Part shown: positions 52,827-61,578 of the stretch, piece by piece
Layout: each line of letters begins with the position of its first letter
How positions within the stretch are numbered: the stretch's first letter is position 1
Assembly: GCA_951812575.1 (NCBI GenBank)
Contig: OX638322.1
Coordinates: 1,425,925-1,489,924, forward strand
Source of the DNA: Candidatus Binatia bacterium
Lineage (GTDB): Bacteria > Desulfobacterota > Binatia > Bin18
DNA: 64,000 nt
Direction of reading: 5' to 3'
Notes under the pieces: generated by a model
Database searches by the model: none
What the model saw: only the letters and a program-made list of their open reading frames with translations
Told to the model about the DNA's origin: nothing
Made by a program: the position numbers and the translations under genes

Positions 52827-53128
52827 TATGGGGTACTCCTGGGTTTCTTGTCCGCCAGACGCTTCTTGCCGCGGCGAATATGAGTGCGTTGCTTGGGTGT
52901 ATCGGCCCGAAGCAGGGCCACGATCAGATCCGGCAGCTCGTCAAATAGGTAGGCACCAGACAGATCCCAGCTCATGTCTCCTACGAGCTTATGGAGGCGT
53001 ATGCTTTGTTCGAGTAATCCGGCGACGGTAAAGGACAGCAGGGGCAGAGGCAGCGCTTCCTCACTGCCAGTGGCGACGTGTCGAAGAGCGGCGTGGAAGG
53101 AGGACGCTCCATGACGACGGCAACACAT
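52826..53128 (-). CDS. Unrecognised 100-residue frame coupled to RND copy 3
   Basis: The TAA stop overlaps the ATG of RND copy 3 (TAATG), which favours a real, translationally coupled gene. The N-terminal 25 residues look non-coding in character. The part from LPLLSFTVAGLLEQSIRLHK, then MSWDLSGAYLFDELPDLIVAL and the very basic tail RTHIRRGKKRLADKKP, looks protein-like. It may be the end of a gene whose beginning was lost; 53129-53232 holds nothing else recognisable. Confidence 0.35.
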   Translation of the reverse strand: MCCRRHGASSFHAALRHVATGSEEALPLPLLSFTVAGLLEQSIRLHKLVGDMSWDLSGAYLFDELPDLIVALLRADTPKQRTHIRRGKKRLADKKPRSTP

Positions 53129-53232
53129 GGCCCTGCGGCTGGAGATCGGTCGACGGTATGGTCACGTTATTGAACCAGCGGGTTAGGCTTTCCGCACGGC
53201 TTCCCGCTCTCTGTGATACTGTGACAATCCCC

Positions 53233-53944
53233 TCAGAACTTCTCTTTAAACGGCCGAACCTCAAGCTCGGTTGTCCAGGCGCTGCGGTCCTGATGGGCCA
53301 CATGCCAGTAGGTTTCGGCAATGGCTTCAGGTTTCAGCATATCCTCTGCTGTGAACTGTGGCACGTCTCGGCCGGGGATGTCGATGAAGCCGTCGACGTT
53401 GATCCAGCCGACATGAATACCCTTGGGGCCAAGGTCACGCGCTAGGGATTGTACCAGCCCGCGCATGGCGAACTTGGCCGGGCCAAACGCTACTGACCGC
53501 ACCCGCCTTTACGCCTGCCGTGGCGCCGGTAAACAGCATCGTGCCGCGCCCGCGTGCGATCATGTCCGGTGCGACTTCCTTCACGCTGAGAAATGAACCA
53601 AAACCGTTGACGCGCCAGATCGTTTCGTACTGCTCTGGGGTGATATCAGTGATCGTGCCCATGATGCCGCTGCCGGCGTTATAGAGGAGCAGCTCGGGCG
53701 AACCGAGCTGCTCACGAATGGATTGAAACGCTGCTTCGACCTGAGTACGGTCTCCCATATCGGCGGGGACTTCTAACACGTGCCCGCCGGTCGCTCTGAT
53801 TTCTTCAGCCAATGAGCGCAGATAGTCTGCCCGGCGGGCATTGATGGCAACCGCATAGCCGCCTTGGGCAAAGCGGCGGGCGAGCGCGGCGCCCAAGCCG
53901 GGGCCCACTCCGGTTATCGCTGCAATTGGTTTTGATTCTGCCAT
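53233..53944 (-). pseudogene. Short-chain dehydrogenase/reductase, frameshifted
   Basis: The first frame (53944 to about 53500) has the Rossmann start AAITGVGPGLGAALARRFA and LLLYNAGSGIMG, then GTMLFTGATAGVKAG. The second frame continues from GTG at 53502 with RSVAFGPAKFAMRGLVQSLA and RDLGPKGIHVGWINVDG. Joined, they form one 236-residue SDR. The shift lies in GGCGGGTGCGG near 53500 (one base extra or two missing). The active-site Tyr is replaced: AFGPAKFA stands where YxxxK is expected, as in the Entotheonella/rhizobial glucose-ribitol-like atypical SDRs. Divergent HxlR regulator gene upstream. Confidence 0.8.
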
Positions 53945-54071
53945 ACTTCCTCCCTATTTGACTCAACAGGTAGTACTTTGCATTTGTCTCCATCACTTGC
54001 AAAAAGCAAGCGGCGGGAGAGTACCTCAACTGATTGTGTAAGGCAAGTGGTTAGGGTAAAGAGAATGGGAT

Positions 54072-54509
54072 ATGGGGTCCAACGCGGAGACACGCCGGTC
54101 CGGCTGCCCGATTAGTTGCTCTCTGGATTTGCTGGGCGACAAGTGGAGCCTGCTGATCGTGCGCGACATGGTCATGCTGAGGAAGCATTATTTTAAGGAA
54201 TTCCTTGCCTCGGCCGAAGGCATCGCGACCAACATCCTGACCGATCGGCTCAACCGGCTTGAGGGCAGCGGTATTATCTCCAAGCAGCCCGACCCCGAGA
54301 ACCGGAGACAGATCGTCTACACGCTGACCGAGAAGGGGGTTGCCCTGATTCCCGTCTTGGTAGAGCTGATGAGCTGGGGAAAAATCTACGCTGGTACGAC
54401 CAGTGTCGACCGCGACAAGGCTCGACGGATGCAGCAGGACAGGCGATATAAGCAACGCGTCATACGCGAACTGACGGAAGGCTGTACCTCCACCCCTGGG
54501 CGCTCTTAG
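54072..54509 (+). CDS. HxlR-family transcriptional regulator
   Basis: The product is 145 aa. GCPISCSLDLLGDKWSLLIV is the HxlR N-terminal signature, FKEFLASAEGIATNILTDRL the winged helix, and DPENRRQIVYTLTEKG the wing. The gene is divergent from the frameshifted SDR (127 bp between starts) and convergent, with a 4-bp overlap, with an intact SDR. It probably controls the neighbouring reductases, responding to a small electrophile or aromatic ligand; two N-terminal Cys could sense redox state. Confidence 0.9.
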   Translation: MGSNAETRRSGCPISCSLDLLGDKWSLLIVRDMVMLRKHYFKEFLASAEGIATNILTDRLNRLEGSGIISKQPDPENRRQIVYTLTEKGVALIPVLVELMSWGKIYAGTTSVDRDKARRMQQDRRYKQRVIRELTEGCTSTPGRS

Positions 54510-55333
54510 CCCTCCCTCCGCTCCTCAAATGTCTGATCGATCCGTTCAAACCGCCGCCGGATGGGCGTCCGACTTTCCTCGTGAGGCAGGATGTAGAGCC
54601 GGTTGGCAACAACGGCATCCACGACTTGCGCGGCAACATCATCGACGTCCAGGACCCGACCGGCGAGATTTTGATTGTCCTCTCCCTGGTCGAGCACCGG
54701 CGGTGACGCTTCCGGGCCCCCTAGTTCGTCGGGGCGATTGCGCTCCGAGTGCTCGATATTGGTGGCTACCCGCATCGGACACAGGACCGATACGCCAATG
54801 TCGTGTGCGCGCAGCTCTCGACGCAGGACTTCGGCTAAAGCCACGACCCCATACTTGGAAACACAGTACGGACCAAGCCCAACGTTGGGAACGAGGCCGG
54901 CAAACGAGGCGGTAAACAGCATATGCCCGCCCTGGCCTTGGGCGATCATGCGTTGCGTAAAGGCTTCAACACCGTGGATCGGCCCCCATAAATTGACCCG
55001 CATGATCCACTCCCAGTCGCCGTGCTGCATCTCGGCGATCGGCCCGCCAACGGCCACCCCGGCATTATGGAACACAATATGCACCGCGCCCATTTTCTCA
55101 AACGCGGTGTCTGCCAGGTGTTGAACGGCCTTCAGGTCACCGACATCACAGACCACTCCTTCTACGGTGGTGCCCGTGGCCGCCAGCTCGGTGGCTGCTC
55201 GGTCCAGGGCCGACTCTTCAATATCGGCTAACACGAGTCGGACGCCACGACTGGCCAGGCGGCGGGCGGTGGCAAAGCCTATCCCACTTGCTCCACCCGT
55301 GATGACGGCAACTTTGTCGCTGAGGTGTTCCAT
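54506..55333 (-). CDS. Short-chain dehydrogenase/reductase
   Basis: The product is 275 aa. VAVITGGASGIGFATARRLA binds NAD(P), VFHNAGVAVGG is the NAG motif, TASFAG holds the catalytic Ser region, and YCVSKYGVVALAE is the YxxxK pair. It is a classical SDR oxidising or reducing a hydroxyl/keto group. The stop overlaps the convergent HxlR gene. The C-terminal extension (about residues 220-275) is charged, without a membrane segment. Confidence 0.92.
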   Translation of the reverse strand: MEHLSDKVAVITGGASGIGFATARRLASRGVRLVLADIEESALDRAATELAATGTTVEGVVCDVGDLKAVQHLADTAFEKMGAVHIVFHNAGVAVGGPIAEMQHGDWEWIMRVNLWGPIHGVEAFTQRMIAQGQGGHMLFTASFAGLVPNVGLGPYCVSKYGVVALAEVLRRELRAHDIGVSVLCPMRVATNIEHSERNRPDELGGPEASPPVLDQGEDNQNLAGRVLDVDDVAAQVVDAVVANRLYILPHEESRTPIRRRFERIDQTFEERREG

Positions 55334-55376
55334 GCTGTATCCCCTTTCATATGTTGGGCAGGGTGTGCCACCGTGC

Positions 55377-57095
55377 CTACTCGACGACTAAAAGCCCCTC
55401 GATAAAGTGGAGGTCAGCGGTCTGCATATCGATGGCCAGAACCTCTTCAAGCTTGTCACGCGCATAGGCCGACAGGGGGCCCAGAGCGGACAGCTCTTGT
55501 GGTGTGATTACGAGCGGTGAGCGGCGAGCCCCCCTTATGAAGGGGGGTTGGGGGGATAGAAATTGCGTCTGGAAGGTCTCCCAACGTTCCCCGAGCATTG
55601 CCTGTGGAAGCTGCGCGTGAAGCGCCTGAAGCTCGGCCCGGTTCAAGGGGTGAATGGTGAGCTGCTTTTTAAGAGAAGAGCCGAGCACCCAACGCGCAAA
55701 GGCCGTATTCCAGAGCGCGGTCAGGCCGACGCCTTCTGGCGCCTTTTCTTCAGGCAGTATGGCCCAGCGCCGGAAGATCCGGAACCAGGTCGGGATCCGG
55801 GCCAGCAGCGATTCGACCTGCCGCACTTCAGACAGATGCTCGAAGCGTCGCGACACGATTTCGCCCGGTGTCTCCAGACCAACAAAAAAGAGCGGCTCGC
55901 GTCGTCTGATCCCGGCATACATCTCCCGAAACGGCGGATCGAGATAGCTCTCCCATTCGGACAGACCGCTCTCCTCTAACTGCGTAGCCATGAGACCGGC
56001 CTGCTGCTGGAGCCGCTGTAACAAGCCCCAGCCGATCTGGAAGAACGGACGAATCTGCGTCGCTTGGAGGAGTTCGTGCGCCGTTACCTCATCTTCTTTG
56101 GCCGCGTAGGACAGACCAATATTGACGTAGTCGTGCGCCATGCCGACGCAGCGACGAATCTCGCTGACTTCTCCAGTATCCCGGGCCTCCGCCGTGACAA
56201 TACTATTGGTCAGATAGGCGAGTTCCTGACCGATCTGCGCAATGGTCTGGCGTGGTAGGCTTGCCAATACCAGGGAGAAGAAAGAGGTGGGCTCGGAGAG
56301 AAGCGCTAAGGCATGATCGGGTGGCGCAATGGTGTCGTCCCCGGCAGCAAGATGCAGCGGGTCGGGGAGACGTGGATATGCCTGCAAAGAAACGGAGTCT
56401 GGCGGGATAAAGCGGAAGAGCGCTTGCGCCTCCTCATATCTCGGATAGCCACGATCTTCGAGTCTCGCCGCTCGCCAGCGAAACGCCTGCTCTTCAAGAC
56501 CACCCTCGAGTTCAAACAAACTGTTTTCGAGGGTATGGAGATACCTGCGGTAATCGAGCGTACGGAGTTGCTCAAGCAGGAGGTATAAAATCGGTTCCGA
56601 CTCGCCGCGGAAGCGGAGGAGATATTGCTCATCGAAGGTGAAATATTTGGACTCGTCAAAGTCAGGTTCCTCCTCGACATCCACTTTGCGGACAACCTCA
56701 AAGTGGCGCTGAATCAGGAGGACCAGGAGTTCGATGTCGGCGTGCAAAACCCATTCGGCCAGCTTACTGCTCCCGCCTTCATCGAGCAGCATCAGCCAGT
56801 TCGTCAAGCGCCCGTCATCCAAGCTGTCCTTGCGCCAACAATCCAGGTCGAGCAGGTCCCGTACCTGTTCAGGCGACGCCATGGCCAGGAGTCCGACCGC
56901 ATCGTGTAGCCCAATCTCCTTGAGCGTGTACAATAAGGTCTCCGAGGAGAGCGCCCGGACGATTGCCACACTGTTCTTTGCCGAGAAGAGGAATTCTTGC
57001 CGCTCCTTGGCATCAAGCTGCACGAGTTGGGCCGCCTGCTCGGCAACGGACAGCTCGACCAAGGCGGGATGGCGCACGTGCTCAGAATCTGTCAT
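55377..57095 (-). CDS. DUF6178 family protein
   Basis: The product is 572 aa when started at 57095; 57104 is an alternative start. It is largely helical and acidic: FLFSAKNSVAIVRALSSETL, GLHDAVGLLAMASPEQVRD, LDLDCWRKDSLDDGRLTNWL, EEPDFDESKYFTFDEQYLLR. This order is that of DUF6178 proteins common in Desulfobacterota-like genomes; the function is unknown. The ATG at 57095 overlaps the TGA of a 43-codon frame (ATGA), which favours that start and suggests coupling. Confidence 0.75.
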   Translation of the reverse strand: MTDSEHVRHPALVELSVAEQAAQLVQLDAKERQEFLFSAKNSVAIVRALSSETLLYTLKEIGLHDAVGLLAMASPEQVRDLLDLDCWRKDSLDDGRLTNWLMLLDEGGSSKLAEWVLHADIELLVLLIQRHFEVVRKVDVEEEPDFDESKYFTFDEQYLLRFRGESEPILYLLLEQLRTLDYRRYLHTLENSLFELEGGLEEQAFRWRAARLEDRGYPRYEEAQALFRFIPPDSVSLQAYPRLPDPLHLAAGDDTIAPPDHALALLSEPTSFFSLVLASLPRQTIAQIGQELAYLTNSIVTAEARDTGEVSEIRRCVGMAHDYVNIGLSYAAKEDEVTAHELLQATQIRPFFQIGWGLLQRLQQQAGLMATQLEESGLSEWESYLDPPFREMYAGIRRREPLFFVGLETPGEIVSRRFEHLSEVRQVESLLARIPTWFRIFRRWAILPEEKAPEGVGLTALWNTAFARWVLGSSLKKQLTIHPLNRAELQALHAQLPQAMLGERWETFQTQFLSPQPPFIRGARRSPLVITPQELSALGPLSAYARDKLEEVLAIDMQTADLHFIEGLLVVE

Positions 57096-57220
57096 GAGTT
57101 CCACTCGGTTTGCGTATAGCGATCGATAAAGGCCAGGGCTTGGTCCCAGCCGAGCGAGCCGTTGAACACCTCATTAAACGGCAGCATCTCGCGCCACGTC
57201 CTGTGCCGAATAAAGAGCAT
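57092..57220 (-). CDS. Possible 42-residue leader protein coupled to DUF6178
   Basis: The frame begins MLFIRHRTWREMLPFNEVF and ends DRYTQTEWNS, with its TGA overlapping the ATG of the DUF6178 gene. Composition is protein-like (Trp, Phe, Asp spacing). No good ribosome site precedes the ATG. It could be a small partner protein, a leader controlling translation, or the remnant of an upstream part of DUF6178. Confidence 0.4.
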   Translation of the reverse strand: MLFIRHRTWREMLPFNEVFNGSLGWDQALAFIDRYTQTEWNS

Positions 57221-57353
57221 GATGGAGAGAGACGAATATCCGAGGGGTCATTTCTGACATGCGAGGCGCGCTTGTCAAGGGAGGAAGGAAAACCCAGGTC
57301 TCTTGCTTTTCAGCGCCGAGTTAGCAAAAAGGACAGCGAGAGGAGAGAACATT

Positions 57354-57968
57354 ATGAGTAATCTTGCGTATCAAGACAACAGCTACACGCTCGAACAGCT
57401 TGCCGAAGATGTGGACGCGCTGGTCGCCCGTGAAAAAGAACACGCCGCGATTGTTGCGGCGGCGGAACCCCTGCTGGAACGTTTTCTGGCTGCCGGCAGT
57501 CTGCCGGAAGAATACTGTCAACCAGCCCCCGGTCGGATTACCACTGAGCACAAAGACTTCACCCTGTATCGCCTCCACCGTGGGCCTGAAGACTGCTTTA
57601 ATATTATGGTCGCCATCTGGCCTCCGGGCGGATCGAGCGGTGTACACGATCATGCCGGAAACTGGGTCGTTGAAGGTGTGTATCGGAACCAGCTCCATAC
57701 CGTTCGGTATAAACGTCTCGACGCCGGGACGCAGCCGGGGCATGCAGAACTCCGCGAAACCACCGCGCTCGATCTCCGTCCGGGCGATGTCGCCCACGTC
57801 CTGTCCCCGAACGAGGAAGTCCACGATTTCCTCAATAAGACCGACGAGCCGACCGTGAGTGTCCACATCTATGGTGGGGATATCAGTACCGAAACGCTGA
57901 ACTATTTTGATCCGGCCAGCAAGTCCGTCGAGCGTGTTGCGCACGACCTGCAATACGACAACGAATAG
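57354..57968 (+). CDS. Cysteine dioxygenase-type cupin
   Basis: The product is 204 aa, with AGGAGAGAAC before the ATG at 57354. SSGVHDHAGNWVVEGVYRN supplies the His-x-His iron ligands, and SVHIYGGD the third His; LRPGDVAHVLSPNEEVHDF is the second cupin motif. This is the CDO_I/3-mercaptopropionate dioxygenase layout, a cytoplasmic non-haem iron thiol dioxygenase. No Cys-Tyr crosslink Cys is evident, so a 3-mercaptopropionate-like substrate is as likely as cysteine. Confidence 0.82.
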   Translation: MSNLAYQDNSYTLEQLAEDVDALVAREKEHAAIVAAAEPLLERFLAAGSLPEEYCQPAPGRITTEHKDFTLYRLHRGPEDCFNIMVAIWPPGGSSGVHDHAGNWVVEGVYRNQLHTVRYKRLDAGTQPGHAELRETTALDLRPGDVAHVLSPNEEVHDFLNKTDEPTVSVHIYGGDISTETLNYFDPASKSVERVAHDLQYDNE

Positions 57969-57978
57969 GAATGCCGGG

Positions 57979-57996
57979 GAACGGGCTGTCCCGTTC
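57979..57996. terminator. Hairpin between convergent genes
   Basis: GAACGGG (57979-57985) and CCCGTTC (57990-57996) pair perfectly around a 4-nt loop, 11 bp after the dioxygenase stop and 23 bp from the convergent DUF3047 stop. T-rich CTTCCTCTTT follows on the plus strand after 14 bp. It is likely a shared terminator. Confidence 0.55.
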
Positions 57997-58018
57997 TGCG
58001 CGGTCAGGCTCTTCCTCT

Positions 58019-58753
58019 TTACATGCGTGAGAGTCTGACCGGATCGGTGGGTGGGCTGAGCAGGGAAGAAGTTTTCCCCGGAAGCAGCATAAAGTCGTCA
58101 TAGGCTGCCTCCGATACGCTGGCCATAGTGTCAGAGTCCGAGAGCACGGCGATGCCGCGTACCTTCCCCGGTTCAGAGCCAAAGAGGTCTTTATAGTCCT
58201 GGTAGAAATTAATGGTTTCTTGTCGCCACTCACCAGGATCGGCTGGTCCGCGCTGTAAGACGACGACCTTGGCGCGCCAATAGACCGGACTGTCGAACTG
58301 CGTACCAACCGCGAGCGTCGAACTCCAGACGTATTTAATCACCCGCGGCATGAGGCGGCTGTCAAATATCACATAGACGGCTGCGGCCGAATCATTCGTT
58401 TTTTTTGCGCGCTCGTCGGCCCCAGGAGGGAGTTTGGTCGCGCGCCATCGCCAGCGCAAGATGGGATAGTCCTGTGGCCTGCACGTATATTCTCTGCCTA
58501 TCTGGACATCCTGGTTGTTGGCATGGGCATGGAGAAATCGATTGCCTTCTTCTTCGGCAATGCGGTAAACGGCCTGCGCGGCGGCTTCGCTGCCACGCAC
58601 TTTCCAGCCCGACGGGAATACGCCAACCGGGTATTGCTGAAAGGTCTCCTGAAAAGGCGTCGAGCCCTGGAGCGTCTGCGCCATCCCCGCATCGGGTTCA
58701 GCCACTCTGGAAAGAGTAAACACGCATGCGAGCAGGAATGCGATGAACCCCAT
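58019..58753 (-). CDS. DUF3047 domain exported protein
   Basis: The product is 244 aa from the ATG at 58753; nearby GTGs are possible starts. A signal peptide (FIAFLLACVFTLSRVAEPDAG) leads to FQQYPVGVFPSGWKVRG, FLHAHANNQDVQIG, then YPILRWRWRATKLPPGADE, AAVYVIFDSR, IKYVWSS and AVLSDSDTMASVSEAAYDDF, the DUF3047 pattern. The fold resembles a carbohydrate-binding beta sandwich; it is periplasmic with unknown function. It is convergent with the dioxygenase gene and divergent from the CoA-transferase operon. Confidence 0.85.
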   Translation of the reverse strand: MGFIAFLLACVFTLSRVAEPDAGMAQTLQGSTPFQETFQQYPVGVFPSGWKVRGSEAAAQAVYRIAEEEGNRFLHAHANNQDVQIGREYTCRPQDYPILRWRWRATKLPPGADERAKKTNDSAAAVYVIFDSRLMPRVIKYVWSSTLAVGTQFDSPVYWRAKVVVLQRGPADPGEWRQETINFYQDYKDLFGSEPGKVRGIAVLSDSDTMASVSEAAYDDFMLLPGKTSSLLSPPTDPVRLSRM

Positions 58754-58992
58754 AACACGCACTCTCACCTCTCCAATCCTCTCTTCTTGATTGAGCCGGG
58801 CCCAGACGTCATGTTCCGGTAAAACGTTGCGAACAGGAGCAGGGATAGAGGAAGGACCTTCAGAACGCAAGCCCGAAGAGGATGGACGCTCTCTCGCGGC
58901 ATTGGCACGTCTCCCGGGACTATGGTATCTAGGCGGCACGTTATCAAGAATACGCAAGGACCTGTTTGGGCTTTGTGAGGAGACTGCTGCAC

Positions 58993-59964
58993 ATGGAAAT
59001 TCTTGCAGAAGGACAGGGCGCATACCTTCCGCCTGATCCCGATGGGTTCCGCGCCTGGGTGAGAGACAACAAGCCGCGGACACTCGTGCATAAAGTGATG
59101 AACGAGGACGAAGCTATTGAGAAATTTGTCTCTGATGGGGACTATGTGGCGTATGACTGCAACTACTTCCAGCGTGGCCCGAGTTCGCTCATTCGTGAGA
59201 TTATTCGCCAAAAGAAAAAAGACCTGTGGATCTGTGGGAAATTCACCTATGTCGCGCTCGCGCTGCTTGTCGAAGGGGGCTGTGCCACCAGGGCGGATAT
59301 CGGGTTTGTTGGTTTTGGCCCGTGGTTGTCCAAAGCGGTCGCCGCAGGTCGCCTCCGAACCTACGAGTACTCAAATGTGGTGATGACCTATCGGCTGCAG
59401 GCAGGCGCGCAGGGGTTGCCGTTTATTGGCGTGCGGTCGTTTGGCGGGACCGCCGGCTTTTCTCAATCCGGGGCCAAGCTGGTCAAAGACCCGTTTTCGG
59501 GCAAGCCGGTTGTCCTGCTGCCGGCGCTGAACCCGGATGTTTCGATTATCCATGTGCATCAGGCTGACGTGTACGGCAATGCCCGCGTCTTCGGCACTGG
59601 GATTTCCCATGTTGATTGTGCCCTGGCGTCCAAAAGAGTCATTGTGTCCGCCGAAGAAATCATTGAAACGGATGAATTTCGACGCGACCCGGCCCGGACG
59701 TCCATCCCCCATTTTACGGTTGATGCCGTCGTTCATGCGCCTTTTGGTGCCTATCCGGGAACGGTCCAGGGACGCTACGCCTCAGATGTCCAGCACGTGG
59801 TCGAGTGTTTCGGCGGGACCATGCGCGGCGACCTGCAACCCTATCTTGAAAAATGGGTGTATAGTGTCGATTCGCACGCCGAGATGTTGGAAAAGCGCGT
59901 GGGGTGGAAAAAACTCCAGGAGTTACAACGACGCGAAACCATTCGGGAGGGATACTCGATATGA
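58993..59964 (+). CDS. CoA-transferase alpha subunit (GctA-like)
   Basis: The product is 323 aa; the start at 58993 follows GAGGAG. KVMNEDEAIEKFVSDGDYVA, then YFQRGPSSLIREIIRQKKKD, then GGCATRADIGFVGFGP match the alpha subunit of glutaconate/family I CoA-transferases. VSIIHVHQADVYGNARVFG is conserved. It pairs with the beta subunit, whose ATG overlaps its stop (ATGA). The complex would activate a dicarboxylic or aromatic-derived acid using acyl-CoA. Confidence 0.88.
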   Translation: MEILAEGQGAYLPPDPDGFRAWVRDNKPRTLVHKVMNEDEAIEKFVSDGDYVAYDCNYFQRGPSSLIREIIRQKKKDLWICGKFTYVALALLVEGGCATRADIGFVGFGPWLSKAVAAGRLRTYEYSNVVMTYRLQAGAQGLPFIGVRSFGGTAGFSQSGAKLVKDPFSGKPVVLLPALNPDVSIIHVHQADVYGNARVFGTGISHVDCALASKRVIVSAEEIIETDEFRRDPARTSIPHFTVDAVVHAPFGAYPGTVQGRYASDVQHVVECFGGTMRGDLQPYLEKWVYSVDSHAEMLEKRVGWKKLQELQRRETIREGYSI

Positions 59965-60812
59965 CACCGGCCACACATTTTGCGGAACGTGAACATTTGA
60001 TCTGTACTGTCTCGCGGGTCATTGAGGAAGAAAAAAGCTACTGGGTCGGTGGCGGCGGAGAGCCCTTATACAGCATTTTGCTGGCCCAGCGGCTGTACGC
60101 CTCAGGCGTCCAATACATGACCGAGGATGGCGTGATTGCCCCGCAATCCATGATGCCCTGGGACCCCCTGATGACCATGGTGGCTTCACGGGCCGGCTAT
60201 CGCGCCCTCCAGTGGGGAACCATGAATACGGCGGGCAACTTTGCCCAACTCGGCTATGTCGATGTGGGTATCCTCAACACCCTCCAGGTCGACCGCTACG
60301 GCAATATCAATTCAACCGTACTGGGAGAATACGAAGGTGGCCAAGGTCGGCGCTTTGGCGGCCCGGGTGGCGCCGATACTATTGCCGCCCAATGCTGGCG
60401 CACAATCCTGATGACCGACCAACAAAAGCGGAAGTTCCCCGAACAGGTGGACTTTATTTCGTCACCGGGCTTTCTCGACGGACCAGGCGCGCGCGAGGCC
60501 AACGGCCTGCCCCCAGGAACCGGTCCGTGGCGGGTGTTCACCCCATGGGCGATGTTCGGCTATGAGGAAAAATCGTGTCAGCTGATGCTTATGGCGATTT
60601 CACCGTTTGTCACGGTCGATATGGTTCTGGCCGAGATGTCCTTTGAGCCGAAAATAGCTCCGACCATTGAAACGCTTGATCCACCCATGGAAGAAGAGCT
60701 GGAGATCATCCGCACCCAGCTTGATACGGATGGGCAAACAACGGGCCGCGGGCAGTGGATCGAAAAACGGGACGGCAAATACGTCTTTGCCGAAACGCAG
60801 GGACGCGAGTAA
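59961..60812 (+). CDS. CoA-transferase beta subunit (GctB-like)
   Basis: The product is 283 aa; its ATG at 59961 overlaps the alpha stop. AGNFAQLGYVDVGILNTLQV, then DRYGNINSTVLGEYE, then GRRFGGPGGADTIAAQCWRT follow the beta-subunit pattern of GctB. The catalytic Glu expected in SENG/E-type loops of this family is not obvious (TEDGVIAP lies at that position), so the active residue needs alignment to assign. Functionally inseparable from the alpha subunit. Confidence 0.88.
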   Translation: MTPATHFAEREHLICTVSRVIEEEKSYWVGGGGEPLYSILLAQRLYASGVQYMTEDGVIAPQSMMPWDPLMTMVASRAGYRALQWGTMNTAGNFAQLGYVDVGILNTLQVDRYGNINSTVLGEYEGGQGRRFGGPGGADTIAAQCWRTILMTDQQKRKFPEQVDFISSPGFLDGPGAREANGLPPGTGPWRVFTPWAMFGYEEKSCQLMLMAISPFVTVDMVLAEMSFEPKIAPTIETLDPPMEEELEIIRTQLDTDGQTTGRGQWIEKRDGKYVFAETQGRE

Positions 60813-60863
60813 GGGGCTTCAAGGTTTCTCATTCCGTTTTTGATGGCGTATAAGGGCGACGTT

Positions 60864-61349
60864 TTATTCCTTGTCGCTCCTTATGTGATCGACGCTCTGC
60901 CCTGTCTCCTCAGCCCATTGCCGCATAATTTTTTCCAGCCTTGCTGCCTGTGCACTCGTCAGACCGTGGACAAAGCGTTCCACCTTTCTGTGCCGCCAGA
61001 TGGGCAGCCTTTTATGCTCCGGCATTGACTCAAAGGGAAAGAACATATCACGATACAGGGCGACCGCGATTTCATGGGTTTGTTTTTTGTCGATACTCTC
61101 CCAGCACCAACGGAAAAACTCTTGGATTTGAACGACAATGAGGCTGAAGATAAAAGCTTCTAGCCATTCCTTGGACGACATATTTTTTGGTCGCCTCGGA
61201 GTGGGTTCGCCCTTCTCTCCTGTCTTTTTGGCAGCTCCTGCTTTTTCCTTGGTGACAGATTTCTTCACGGTCCGTTTTGCCTGTGGTCGTGCCCCCTTTT
61301 TTTTCAGTCGTGCTGTTGGTTTTTGCTCCTTTTGCGCCTTCTTGGCCAT
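60864..61349 (-). CDS. Lys-rich-tailed small protein of unknown function
   Basis: The product is 161 aa from the ATG at 61349. Residues 1-55 are extremely Lys/Ala/Arg-rich (KKAQKEQKPTARLKKKGARP), like histone-H1-type tails. Residues 60-161 are a compact helical domain (EWLEAFIFSLIVVQIQEFFR, WCWESIDKKQTHEIAVAL, RMRQWAEE-like end). It may bind DNA or RNA through its tail; no family was recognised. The frame upstream to 61523 runs through palindromes and is rejected. Confidence 0.6.
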   Translation of the reverse strand: MAKKAQKEQKPTARLKKKGARPQAKRTVKKSVTKEKAGAAKKTGEKGEPTPRRPKNMSSKEWLEAFIFSLIVVQIQEFFRWCWESIDKKQTHEIAVALYRDMFFPFESMPEHKRLPIWRHRKVERFVHGLTSAQAARLEKIMRQWAEETGQSVDHIRSDKE

Positions 61350-61440
61350 CTCTGTATCATACCAAGACTTCTCCTTGCGTCTATCGGTTGCTGGAGTGGG
61401 CGGATAATTTTTCTCTGCAATACATGTCTCCGTTGATCGA

Positions 61441-61523
61441 CTGTTGTCAAAAGTCTTTTGACAACAGTGGCTTAAACACTGTGGAACGAGAGACTTTCTC
61501 CGAGAGAAAGCCTCTCGTTCCAC
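61441..61523. repeat. Two adjacent perfect or near-perfect palindromes
   Basis: CTGTTGTCAAAAG-T-CTTTTGACAACAG (61441-61467) has 13-bp perfect arms. 61481-61523 begins GTGGAACGAGAG and ends CTCTCGTTCCAC with inner CTTTCTC/GAGAAAG pairing, about 19 of 20 positions matched. Both lie between the stop of the LLM gene (61579, minus) and the start of the Lys-rich gene. No T run follows, so they are better seen as repeat elements or mRNA-stability hairpins than simple terminators. Confidence 0.7.
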
Positions 61524-61578
61524 ACGGATGGGGTAGTGGCGGCGAGATTGCCCGACCTCTGGAGTCGGCCGTTATGGA

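Noticed and set aside
61350..61523. N-terminal extension of the Lys-rich protein
   Set aside because: The extension would be encoded by the two palindromes, so it is more likely non-coding; the ATG at 61349 is preferred.
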